This document shows, one piece after another, positions 42,462 through 49,528 of a stretch of 52,482 bases of DNA (positions within the stretch are counted from its first letter, which is position 1; every line of letters begins with the position of its first letter). A model generated the notes under the pieces. That model saw only the letters and a program-made list of their open reading frames with translations. It was not told the origin of the DNA and did not search any database. A program made the translations under genes and the position numbers. The stretch lies in NCBI GenBank assembly GCA_030613505.1, contig JAUWLW010000019.1, forward strand, positions 1-52,482, read 5' to 3'. Origin of the DNA: Candidatus Zixiibacteriota bacterium. Lineage in GTDB: Bacteria > RBG-13-66-14 > B26-G2 > WVWN01.

Positions 42462-43289
42462 ATGAGAAGGATAATAATTACCATCTTCGTCGTGCTGTTC
42501 GCAATCTACCTCGTTTGGTGGGTAATCTGGTTCTTCGTCATGGGCCGTAACCTGTCGTTCGTCTTCGACACTTTGGCGAGCATGGGCGGCGCGGTCCGGC
42601 TGGAAGAGAACATCTACAACACGGACAACGCCAACGTCCTGGGACACGGCGGCGCGGTGGTGGCGCGCGGCGGCGGCCTGGTCGACATGCTCTTCTTCCT
42701 GTTGCTCTTGACGGCATTCTACATCGTCGAACGCGCCACGTTCTACTACACGGCGAAGGGGAAGATGGGCCACGTCCGATTACTCGGCATTATTAAGGAG
42801 CGCGTCAAGGATGGCGACTACGACGGCGCCGTCGCCGCTTGCCGAAACCAGAGAGGCGTGGTGGGCCGAATACTGGCCGCCGGCCTCGAGAAATATAAGC
42901 TGATAAAAGGCCAATACGACGCCGCGACGACGAGGGCGGAAATCCAGCAATCCATATCCGAAACCAACGCCATGGAAGCGTCGCTTCTGGAGCGCAACCT
43001 CATCTTCATCGCTACCATCGCCTCCATCGCGACCATGACGGGCCTGCTGGGAACGGTCATCGGGATGATCCGGGCGTTCTCGGCCCTGGCGGCCAAGGGG
43101 CGGCCGGACCCGAACAAACTCGCCACCGGCATCTCGGAAGCGCTCCTCAACACCGCCGGCGGCCTTACCGTCGCCATCATCTCCATCGTCGCATATAACT
43201 ACTACCTCAACCGGATAGACAAATTCAACTTCGTGTTCGAGGAATCGTCGAACGAGCTGTTGGCCCTCCTGGCGACGAAGGAGGAATAA
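42462..43289 (+). CDS. exbB: MotA/TolQ/ExbB proton-channel protein (second copy)
   Basis: The 275-residue paralogue has an extra N-terminal membrane helix (about 5-28: a run including V-W-W-V-I-W-F-F-V) and a short periplasmic loop before the usual core: L-L-E-R-N-L-I-F-I-A-T-I, G-L-L-G-T-V-I-G-M-I and A-L-L-N-T-A-G-G-L-T-V-A-I. The extra helix distinguishes it from the first copy. An AGGAGAGG site precedes the ATG. The following exbD starts 3 nt after its stop. Confidence 0.9.
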   Translation: MRRIIITIFVVLFAIYLVWWVIWFFVMGRNLSFVFDTLASMGGAVRLEENIYNTDNANVLGHGGAVVARGGGLVDMLFFLLLLTAFYIVERATFYYTAKGKMGHVRLLGIIKERVKDGDYDGAVAACRNQRGVVGRILAAGLEKYKLIKGQYDAATTRAEIQQSISETNAMEASLLERNLIFIATIASIATMTGLLGTVIGMIRAFSALAAKGRPDPNKLATGISEALLNTAGGLTVAIISIVAYNYYLNRIDKFNFVFEESSNELLALLATKEE

Positions 43290-43292
43290 CAT

Positions 43293-43796
43293 ATGGCCGG
43301 GGCAGATATTCCAGGCGGGGGAGGAGGTAAGGGCGCTAGAAGAAGGATCAGCATCTACATCGACATGACGCCGATGGTGGACGTCATCATACTACTGCTC
43401 ATCTTCTTCTTTATGACCTCCCAGTTCAAGGAACCGGCCGCGGTGGAGGTAACGCTGCCCAAGCCGGGGGCCGGCGAGAAGTTCGTCAAGGTCAAAGAAT
43501 CCAACGTCCTGACCATAAAGGTCGACGACGCCGGTATGGTCTCGGTCGTCGATACGCGGTACCGGGACGGAAAAGAGGTATCGCTCAAGGAGCTGGGCAA
43601 GTACATCGGCGCCCGGCAAACCGAAAACCCCGACCTCATCACGATCATCGACGTCTCGCCGGAGGCGAAATACTCCCGGATGATGGACGTCTTGGACGAA
43701 TTTAAGATGGCGTCGGAGCAAACCGGCGTTAGAAAGGTCTCGCTCCAGCTCGAGGAAGTACCCGAGACGGCGGCGACGGCCGAGGCGGGCGGCTAA
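43293..43796 (+). CDS. exbD: ExbD/TolR biopolymer transport protein (first copy)
   Basis: The 167-residue protein has a short Gly-rich N-terminus, one membrane helix with the proton-carrying Asp in D-M-T-P-M-V-D-V-I-I (D30), and a periplasmic domain of the ExbD/TolR fold (I-I-D-V-S-P-E-A-K-Y and a late L-Q-L-E-E-V). It works with ExbB in the inner membrane. Confidence 0.93.
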   Translation: MAGADIPGGGGGKGARRRISIYIDMTPMVDVIILLLIFFFMTSQFKEPAAVEVTLPKPGAGEKFVKVKESNVLTIKVDDAGMVSVVDTRYRDGKEVSLKELGKYIGARQTENPDLITIIDVSPEAKYSRMMDVLDEFKMASEQTGVRKVSLQLEEVPETAATAEAGG

Positions 43797-43820
43797 GAGC
43801 GCGAAGGGGTACTAAATAAC

Positions 43821-44261
43821 ATGCTACGGAAAATGCAGCGGCGGGTACAGATTCGCATCGACATGACGCCGATGGTGGACGTCATCATACTGCTGTTGAT
43901 ATTCTTCTTCATGACGGCCACCTTCAAAGAACCGGACGCCGTAGAGGTTACGCTACCGTCCGCGGCCGCCGGCGTAAGGATCCCCAAAGACGTCGACATC
44001 GTCTCGGTCGTCATCGACGGACGAGGCGTCGTCTACGTCAATAACGTCGCCATCGAGCACCGGGGCGACGTTACCGAGAAGGTTAAGAAAGCACGCATCG
44101 ACGCTTTGCACGCGGGGGCCCCGCTGAATAAAATAATTACGAACGTGCGCGCCGAGGAGAACGTCGAGTACGGCGTACTTATATCGGTTATGAAGGAGTT
44201 GCAGGCCGCCAACATCCTCGTCTTCAACCTGGAAGTCCAAAAAGAAGAAGGCGCCTGGTGA
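43821..44261 (+). CDS. exbD: ExbD/TolR biopolymer transport protein (second copy)
   Basis: The 146-residue paralogue shares the D-M-T-P-M-V-D-V-I-I helix (D20) and K-E-P-D-A-V-E-V-T-L-P with the first copy, but its periplasmic part differs (V-S-V-V-I-D-G-R-G-V, V-R-A-E-E-N-V-E-Y-G). No TonB-like gene is in the operon. Two B and two D subunits could form one mixed motor or two separate ones. A strong terminator follows. Confidence 0.92.
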   Translation: MLRKMQRRVQIRIDMTPMVDVIILLLIFFFMTATFKEPDAVEVTLPSAAAGVRIPKDVDIVSVVIDGRGVVYVNNVAIEHRGDVTEKVKKARIDALHAGAPLNKIITNVRAEENVEYGVLISVMKELQAANILVFNLEVQKEEGAW

Positions 44262-44293
44262 CGGCCAGACGCTAAAGTGCGAACGTGACGGAA

Positions 44294-44323
44294 CGGCGGG
44301 GTCGCAACCCCGCCGTTTTTTTT
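44294..44323 (+). terminator. Strong terminator of the exbB-exbD operon
   Basis: A 9-bp stem (CGGCGGGGT / ACCCCGCCG) with a 4-nt loop and eight T at 44316-44323. It also overlaps the end region of the converging gmhB gene. Confidence 0.92.
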
Positions 44324-44324
44324 A

Positions 44325-44867
44325 TCAGCCCGCCCGGAGTCTCGTGATAATTTTAGCTACCTCCCCCACGTTATCCGCGACGACGTCGGCGGGCGGCTCT
44401 AGCCCTTTCGCCTCGCGAGCGGTCAACCGGCCCGTAAGCACGACCGCGGTGCGGCACCCGGCGCGCCGGCCGGCCTCGACGTCGCGCGCACTGTCGCCTA
44501 CCATCCAACATTCTTCGACCGGGCCGACGTCGGCGGCCGCCGCGAGGGCCTGGAGCAACAAACCCGGCTCGGGTTTGCGACATTCGCAGCCGTCTTCGGG
44601 TTTATGGTAACAATAAAATACGCCGTCGACCGGCCCGACCTCGCGGATTAATTTAGAAGTCGCTCCGTCGACGTCCCCTCGTGAAGCGAGGCCCCGCGCG
44701 ACGACGGACTGATTCGATACGACGTAGACCAACCACCCGGCGGCCTTGAACGTTTCCACCGCGTCCCGGGCGAACGGGAATACCTCCAGCTCACCCGCGT
44801 TTTTGATATAATCGGGGCGGTCCCGATTGAGGACGCCGTCGCGGTCCAACAACGCAACGTTCACCAT
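44325..44867 (-). CDS. gmhB: D-glycero-beta-D-manno-heptose 1,7-bisphosphate 7-phosphatase-like HAD phosphatase
   Basis: A HAD-IIIA phosphatase acting in ADP-heptose synthesis for the LPS core. The 180-residue protein has the nucleophile motif L-D-R-D-G-V-L-N (D8, D10), the second motif V-V-S-N-Q-S, the zinc site C86-x-H88-x5-C94-x-C96 typical of GmhB, K98-P-E-P-G, and M-V-G-D-S-A-R-D for the metal. Histidinol phosphatase is the nearest alternative. The ATG at 44867 follows AGGA; murJ diverges 20 nt away. Confidence 0.85.
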   Translation of the reverse strand: MVNVALLDRDGVLNRDRPDYIKNAGELEVFPFARDAVETFKAAGWLVYVVSNQSVVARGLASRGDVDGATSKLIREVGPVDGVFYCYHKPEDGCECRKPEPGLLLQALAAAADVGPVEECWMVGDSARDVEAGRRAGCRTAVVLTGRLTAREAKGLEPPADVVADNVGEVAKIITRLRAG

Positions 44868-44887
44868 ACTCAAATCCTAAGATAATC

Positions 44888-46492
44888 GTGGCAGCAGAGC
44901 AAGTTTTTAAAAAGCCGGAGGAGAGCGGCCGCGGCCGCTTCTTCCGCGCCGCGGGCGTAATCGGCGTCGCCACCGTCGCGAGTCGCATCCTCGGCCTGGC
45001 CCGTGAGATCGCGTTCGCCGGTATCTTCGGCGCCAACTGGGTCACGGACGCCTTCCGGATCGCGTACGTCATACCGTACCTCCTCCGGCGCCTGCTGGGC
45101 GAGGGCGCGATGTCCGCCTTCTTCGTCCCGGTGTTCACCGAACAGCTCGAGCAAGAAGGCCGCGACGGCGCGTTCCGTTTCACGCAAACCCTCTATACGC
45201 TATTCCTCACGTGCGTCTTAATCGTCGTCACCCTGGGAATTCTGGCGATGCCGGCGGTGGTCGCCGTAATCGCGCCGGGTTTCGTGCGCCAACCCGCGAC
45301 CTTCGACTTGACCGCCAACCTGGCCCGCATAATGCTCCCCTACATGTTGTTCATGATGACGTCGGCGCTCGCTATGGGGGTCCTGAACTCGTTCTACCGC
45401 TTCGCCGTCCCGGCATCCGCGCCTATAGTTATGAACGTCTTCGCGCTGGCATCGCTTTTCATCCTCGTTCCCCTCTTCGGCAAAACCCCTCAAGAGCAGA
45501 TATACGCCCTTACCGTCGGCGTGTTGGCAGGCGGCGTGGCGCAAGTTTTAATCCAAGTCCCGAGCCTGCGCAAAGTCGGCTTTCGCTTCCGGCCGCGCTT
45601 CAACTTCCGCCACCCGGCGATCAAAAAAGTAGGCATTTTAATGGTCCCGGCGCTGTTCTCCATCGGCGTCATTCGCATCAACCTGTTAATCAGTACTGCC
45701 ACGGCCTCATTCGTCGGCGTCGGCGTCGTATCTTTCATTATGTACGCCGAAAGGTTGTTGCAGTTTCCGATGGGCGTCTTCGGCTTCTCTCTCGCGAACG
45801 CGCTACTGCCGCGCATCAGCCGGCACGCGGCGCGCGGCGAGATCGATACTTTTAAGGACCTCGTCTCTTTCGCGCTAAGGGCGTCGCTCTTCATATCGCT
45901 CCCCGCGACCGCGGGCCTCATCGTTCTGGGCGAGCCGTTGGTACGGGTGATTTACGAGCGCGGCGCGTTCACCGCCGCGGACGCCGCCGCCACGTCGGTC
46001 ATCCTCGGCGCCTTCGCCGTCGGCCTCTTCGCTTTCGTCGGGATGCAAATAGTGATGCCGGCGTTCTACGCCCTCAAGCTCCCCAAAGAACCGATCCGGG
46101 GCGGCGTCGTAGCGCTGGTTAGCAACCTGGTCCTTACCGTCATCTTAGCCTTACTGTTAAAAGGGCCCGGGATTGCCCTCGCGATTTCGATATCGACTAC
46201 TTGTACGCTGGGTTACCTACTCCACCGCTTGCGCCGGGCCGTAGGGCCCATCGGCTTCCGGCGGATAGCCGTCGCCGGCCTGCGCTTCGGCGGCGCGAGC
46301 GTCCTCCTGGCCGCGCTGCTCGTGGCGGCCCGCGTCGCGCTCGAGCGCTTCGTACCGGCGGCGACGCTGCCGCAGGCCGGCGCGCTCCTGCTGGTGGTCG
46401 CCGCCTCGCTCCCTACCTACGTCCTTTTCGCCCGCCTGCTGGGCGCGGCCGAAGTGGGAGAGGTTATAAATATCGTCTTAAGGCGGAAATAA
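44888..46492 (+). CDS. murJ: Lipid II flippase MurJ
   Basis: A member of the MVF/MOP family that moves lipid II across the inner membrane for peptidoglycan synthesis. The 534 residues contain about 14 membrane helices. Family features are the first-helix S-R-I-L-G-L-A-R-E, D-A-F-R-I-A-Y-V-I-P, G-E-G-A-M-S-A-F-F-V-P-V-F and the F-P-M-G-V-F-G-F-S segment in the middle. A GTG start is used; no ribosome binding site is obvious and the intergenic region is very short, so initiation may be leaderless, but no clear promoter was found. Confidence 0.92.
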   Translation: MAAEQVFKKPEESGRGRFFRAAGVIGVATVASRILGLAREIAFAGIFGANWVTDAFRIAYVIPYLLRRLLGEGAMSAFFVPVFTEQLEQEGRDGAFRFTQTLYTLFLTCVLIVVTLGILAMPAVVAVIAPGFVRQPATFDLTANLARIMLPYMLFMMTSALAMGVLNSFYRFAVPASAPIVMNVFALASLFILVPLFGKTPQEQIYALTVGVLAGGVAQVLIQVPSLRKVGFRFRPRFNFRHPAIKKVGILMVPALFSIGVIRINLLISTATASFVGVGVVSFIMYAERLLQFPMGVFGFSLANALLPRISRHAARGEIDTFKDLVSFALRASLFISLPATAGLIVLGEPLVRVIYERGAFTAADAAATSVILGAFAVGLFAFVGMQIVMPAFYALKLPKEPIRGGVVALVSNLVLTVILALLLKGPGIALAISISTTCTLGYLLHRLRRAVGPIGFRRIAVAGLRFGGASVLLAALLVAARVALERFVPAATLPQAGALLLVVAASLPTYVLFARLLGAAEVGEVINIVLRRK

Positions 46493-46512
46493 CGCGCGTT
46501 ACCCGCCAATAG

Positions 46513-46545
46513 AAAAAGCCCCCCTCGCACAAGGGGAGCTTTGTT
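46513..46545 (+). terminator. Probable terminator after murJ
   Basis: A stem of CCCC/GGGG extended by AAAGC / GCTTT around a loop, ending in TTTGTTT, about 20 nt after the murJ stop. It has a bulge, so it is weaker than the other terminators. Confidence 0.5.
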
Positions 46546-46546
46546 T

Positions 46547-46620
46547 AGCCAGGAGGGAGACTCGAACTCCCGACCTGCTAATTACGAATCAGCTGCTCTG
46601 ACCAACTGAGCTATCCTGGC
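46547..46620 (-). tRNA. tRNA-Thr (anticodon CGU)
   Basis: A full cloverleaf reads on the minus strand: a 7-bp acceptor stem (GCCAGGA / TCCTGGC), D arm AGCTCAGTTGGTCAGAGC, anticodon loop TTCGTAA with CGT, T arm GGGAGTTCGAGTCTCCC, discriminator T. The CCA end is not encoded. It lies 6 nt after the stop of the small secreted-protein operon. Confidence 0.93.
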
Positions 46621-46626
46621 GTCTTC

Positions 46627-46962
46627 CTAGTCAGTATCGGACCACTCCGCGGCCCAGGCGCCGACGCCGCTTACGCTGTACACCTCGAGGAAGAAGAGGC
46701 CGCCGCCGGTCAAATTGATGGTGTCGCCCTCGGTCAGGTCGAAGTCATCCAACTCGTTGTGGTCCCGGCCGTAGACGGTAACCCAGAACTCGGTTCCCGC
46801 CGGCCAGTCGAAGATGACGTCGATATCGGCCGAGTCACCTAAAACGGCGAATTCGTCCTCGTCGGTATTATCTTTAATATAACCGCTGACGCTTCCGTCG
46901 AAGGCGTACGCCGCCGCTGCGACCGCGACCACCGCGGCCAGTACCCATGCCATCCTTTTCAT
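46627..46962 (-). CDS. Small secreted protein, PPC-like, third of three paralogues
   Basis: The 111-residue product starts at the ATG at 46962, correctly spaced from GGAAGGAA; the ATG two codons earlier is too close. It has a signal peptide (about 1-20), then a compact beta-rich domain with G-Y-I-K-D-N, D-F-D-L-T-E-G-D-T-I and a final A-W-A-A-E-W. The pattern resembles bacterial pre-peptidase C-terminal-like beta sandwiches, but I am not certain. The two upstream genes share the same motifs. Confidence 0.65.
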   Translation of the reverse strand: MKRMAWVLAAVVAVAAAAYAFDGSVSGYIKDNTDEDEFAVLGDSADIDVIFDWPAGTEFWVTVYGRDHNELDDFDLTEGDTINLTGGGLFFLEVYSVSGVGAWAAEWSDTD

Positions 46963-46984
46963 CGCCATTTCCTTCCGTTGGGGG

Positions 46985-47332
46985 TTAACGTTCGTAGAAA
47001 GCGGTCCACGCGCCGCCGCCCGATTCGGTATATATGACGAAAGTGAACTTACCGCCGCCCTTGAGCTGTATTACCGGCCCCTCGGCCAGCGCGAAGTCGC
47101 CCAACTCTTTGCCGGTTTGGCCGAGCACCTTGACGTGAAAGTCGGCCGTCGCCGGGTACGTAAACGTCACGTCGAGGAGCTGCGTCTCGGTGTATACGTC
47201 GAAGCGCGCCTCGGTCCCCTCGTCGTAGAGGTAGCCGGAGAAGTCGACGGCTTCGGCTAAGGCGGCCACAACGGAGACGGCAACCAAAACCGTCACAAAG
47301 GCCGGTAGCTTAGTTAACGCCGTCCTGTTCAT
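46985..47332 (-). CDS. Small secreted protein, PPC-like, second of three paralogues
   Basis: The 115 residues have a signal peptide (M-N-R-T-A-L then a hydrophobic run ending A-L-A-E-A) and the shared domain: G-Y-L-Y-D-E-G-T, V-L-G-Q-T-G-K-E-L-G-D-F, G-G-G-K-F-T-F and G-G-G-A-W-T-A. The ATG overlaps the stop of the first paralogue (ATGA), so they are translated together. Function unknown. Confidence 0.65.
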   Translation of the reverse strand: MNRTALTKLPAFVTVLVAVSVVAALAEAVDFSGYLYDEGTEARFDVYTETQLLDVTFTYPATADFHVKVLGQTGKELGDFALAEGPVIQLKGGGKFTFVIYTESGGGAWTAFYER

Positions 47333-47667
47333 TCTATCAACGTCGCCGCCCAGTAGCCGCTATCGCCGCGCGAATACATTTCTAAGGAGAATTTCCCGCT
47401 CCCGGTTAATTCTATCGTGTCGCCTTCTTTTAAATCAAAATCGCCCAGTAAATTACCGGCCTTGCCGTAGACCCGGCAGTAGAAATGGGATTCCGCCGGG
47501 ACTTTAAACTTAATCGGTACGAGGTCGCTGGGAGCTATAAGGTCGAACCGCGTCTTTGTCGTTTCGTCGTAAATATACCCGGTCCACGTCGGCCCCTCAA
47601 CGCTTGGCGTTGCCGCACAGCCGAGTACTATCGTAAAAACTATTATAATTAAGAACGCCGGCCTCAT
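47329..47667 (-). CDS. Small lipoprotein, PPC-like, first of three paralogues
   Basis: The 112-residue product starts at the ATG at 47667 with GGCGGGG upstream. It has a lipobox (I-V-L-G-C, Cys about 16), then the shared domain (G-Y-I-Y-D-E-T-T, V-Y-G-K-A-G-N-L-L-G-D-F, G-S-G-K-F-S-L-E, and a final Y-W-A-A-T). A longer reading frame upstream runs through tRNA-Phe and is not real. It is the only one of the three with a lipid anchor, which suggests it holds the others at the membrane; that is a guess. Confidence 0.68.
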   Translation of the reverse strand: MRPAFLIIIVFTIVLGCAATPSVEGPTWTGYIYDETTKTRFDLIAPSDLVPIKFKVPAESHFYCRVYGKAGNLLGDFDLKEGDTIELTGSGKFSLEMYSRGDSGYWAATLIE

Positions 47668-47690
47668 AATCCCCGCCGGTATTAAAAATT

Positions 47691-47763
47691 TGCCGCAGGC
47701 CGGAGTTGAACCGGCGACACCTGGATTTTCAGTCCAGTGCTCTACCAACTGAGCTACCGCGGC
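47691..47763 (-). tRNA. tRNA-Phe (anticodon GAA)
   Basis: A full cloverleaf reads on the minus strand: acceptor GCCGCGG / CTGCGGC, D arm AGCTCAGTTGGTAGAGC, anticodon loop CTGAAAA with GAA, T arm GCCGGTTCAACTCCGGC, discriminator A. The CCA is not encoded. A T-rich stretch follows, then the first small lipoprotein gene 24 nt away. Confidence 0.93.
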
Positions 47764-47870
47764 TTACCCCGTATATAATATATAAAAGCGCGACTCCAAG
47801 TCAAGTTAAAACTCGGCCGCGTTTTACTCGCGAACCGGATGACCCGTTCTTACCCCCCCTCACGTATCGT

Positions 47871-47898
47871 TTGCAACCAGACCCTATTATATTATAAA
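47871..47898 (+). promoter_or_regulatory. Promoter giving a probably leaderless mRNA
   Basis: TTGCAA at 47871-47876, a 16-nt spacer and TATAAA at 47893-47898, with 9 nt to the GTG at 47908. Confidence 0.6.
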
Positions 47899-47907
47899 AT
47901 CGCGGAC

Positions 47908-48600
47908 GTGAACGCCGGCCGCAGATCGAGGCGCTACCGCGAATACGCCGCCGGTTTAGGTCGGGCGCTGGCCGTCGGCGCGCTCCTCGTGGTCGCGCTC
48001 GCGTACAGCTACGCCGTGTGGCGCGTCGCCGCGTACGCGTGGATGAGGGGCCTGCGCTTCTACCATTCCCACCTCTTCTCCGGCGACGCGTTGCGGGACG
48101 GCATACACCTTTTCCTCCTGGCCGTCGGCGTCCTATTATTCAGACGGTTCACCGGCGTCGGCGTCCCCCGGATGAAAGGAGCCGGGTGGCCCCTATACGG
48201 CTACGTGGCCCTGGTCGCCGTCGCCGCGGCCGCGGTGGCCGTCAACCACGTCAAGCCGTTCTACTCGAGCCCGTTCGCGGGAATCGGGCCACTCTTCTTC
48301 ACGCTCGGGCCGCTGGCGTGGGAGCTCCTGTGGCCGGGATTCGTATACGGCTTTGCGACGGCGATCGCCGGGCCGCGGGCGCCCGCGGCAGCCAACCACG
48401 TACTCGTCGCGCTTTTAACGTTGGCTGGCACCGTCTGGTACGCCCCGTTCCTCCCCGGCCTGAACGCGCTCGAGGCGGCGACGTTCATCGGCCTAACCCT
48501 CGCGATTAGCTTCCTCAGCTTGACGTTACGCCGCCGGACCGGCAGCATCTGGCCCGGCTTTATAGGTCACGTCCTGGTGGAATTTTTACTTACTTGGTGA
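47908..48600 (+). CDS. CPBP-like intramembrane protein with a degenerate first motif
   Basis: The 230-residue product starts at the GTG placed 9 nt after a -10 box; a longer frame upstream has no support. About seven membrane helices are visible. The C-terminal half follows the CPBP/Rce1 layout: W-E-L-L-W-P-G-F (only one of the two usual glutamates), N-H-V-L-V-A-L and a late G-S-I-W-P-G-F-I-G-H. Active members are glutamate-dependent intramembrane proteases; loss of one Glu makes activity doubtful. Confidence 0.6.
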   Translation: MNAGRRSRRYREYAAGLGRALAVGALLVVALAYSYAVWRVAAYAWMRGLRFYHSHLFSGDALRDGIHLFLLAVGVLLFRRFTGVGVPRMKGAGWPLYGYVALVAVAAAAVAVNHVKPFYSSPFAGIGPLFFTLGPLAWELLWPGFVYGFATAIAGPRAPAAANHVLVALLTLAGTVWYAPFLPGLNALEAATFIGLTLAISFLSLTLRRRTGSIWPGFIGHVLVEFLLTW

Positions 48601-48630
48601 ACACGGCGCTCAAGTGCGTAAAAGCTCTAT

Positions 48631-48659
48631 TTGAGGAATTTCGCGCCGTTACTTATAAT
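48631..48659 (+). promoter_or_regulatory. Promoter that fixes the start of the PP-loop-like gene
   Basis: TTGAGG at 48631-48636, a 17-nt spacer and TATAAT at 48654-48659. An ATG at 48662 would lie before the transcription start, so the ATG at 48686, about 20 nt into the message, is the likely start. Confidence 0.65.
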
Positions 48660-48685
48660 TAATGGCCAGCTCAAAGGGTACTTTT

Positions 48686-49528
48686 ATGGACCCGCGCTAC
48701 CGCGATATTTTATTAGATAGGCCGGAGTTAGTTACGTCTTTCCCGGCGTGGATGCTCCCGGCCGAAACCGTAGAGCACCTCCGCGCCGCGGCCGAGCCGG
48801 CCGTAGTAGAGATCGCAGGCCGCGACAGCCTGGCCGCGGCCTTGCGCGCCGCCGCGGACGCCGACCACGACCTCTTACTCCCCACGATCGCGTATACGGG
48901 CACCGAGTTCGGCGATTGGCGACTGCCCTTTAAAAAGGTCGAGTACTTAAGGGAGTGGCTACGCGCCGTCAAGGCCGACGTAGAGGTCCTCGAGCCGGTC
49001 GTTATGGGCGCGCCTGAGCTGTGGCGCCTGCTCTGTGGTCGGTACGTCCTCGCCCAATACCGGCGCTTCGGCTTCTACACTCCCTGCATCGGCTGCCACG
49101 TCTACCTCCACGCCGTCCGCGTCCCGCTGGCGAAGATGACGGGATGCCGCGTAGTCGTGGCCGGCGAGCGGGAGAGCCACGACGGCCTCGTCAAGCTCAA
49201 CCAGATACCGACGGCGCTGGACGCGTACGTCGAACTCCTCGCGCGTTTCGACGTCGAGCTGTCGCTGCCGCTGCGGCAGGTCTCGTCGGCCGCCGAGATA
49301 GAAGAGCTCGTCGGCGGGGGCCGGCGCCGGAGCGAGGGTCAGCTCGAGTGCGTCCTGAGTCAAAACTACCGCGACGCGGACGGGGCCGTCCCGTACGACG
49401 AAGGCGCGGTGCGCCGCTTCCTCGACGAGTTCGCGCTGCCGCTGGCCGAACGCGCCGCAAACGCGTACCTCGCCGGCGAGCGCCCCGATTATAGTACCCT
49501 AGCCGACGGCCTATGGCAGACGAGCTGA
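48686..49528 (+). CDS. PP-loop-like protein with CxxC motif, function unknown
   Basis: The 280-residue protein has a nucleotide-loop-like V-E-I-A-G-R-D-S (41-48), similar in position to the PP-loop of ATP pyrophosphatases used in tRNA modification. It also has C-I-G-C (134-137), G-E-R-E-S-H-D-G (160-167) and a later lone Cys (about 222). These features suggest an ATP-dependent enzyme acting on a nucleotide or thiol substrate, but I cannot name the family. The phosphatidyltransferase gene starts inside its last codons, so the two are translated together. Confidence 0.6.
   Translation: MDPRYRDILLDRPELVTSFPAWMLPAETVEHLRAAAEPAVVEIAGRDSLAAALRAAADADHDLLLPTIAYTGTEFGDWRLPFKKVEYLREWLRAVKADVEVLEPVVMGAPELWRLLCGRYVLAQYRRFGFYTPCIGCHVYLHAVRVPLAKMTGCRVVVAGERESHDGLVKLNQIPTALDAYVELLARFDVELSLPLRQVSSAAEIEELVGGGRRRSEGQLECVLSQNYRDADGAVPYDEGAVRRFLDEFALPLAERAANAYLAGERPDYSTLADGLWQTS

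Noticed and set aside
47668-47748. N-terminal extension of the small lipoprotein through tRNA-Phe
   Set aside because: The extension is the translated tRNA sequence. The ATG at 47667 has a ribosome binding site and opens a lipoprotein signal.
48662-48664. ATG at 48662 as start of the PP-loop-like gene
   Set aside because: It begins 2 nt after the TATAAT box, upstream of the expected transcript start. The ATG at 48686 fits better.
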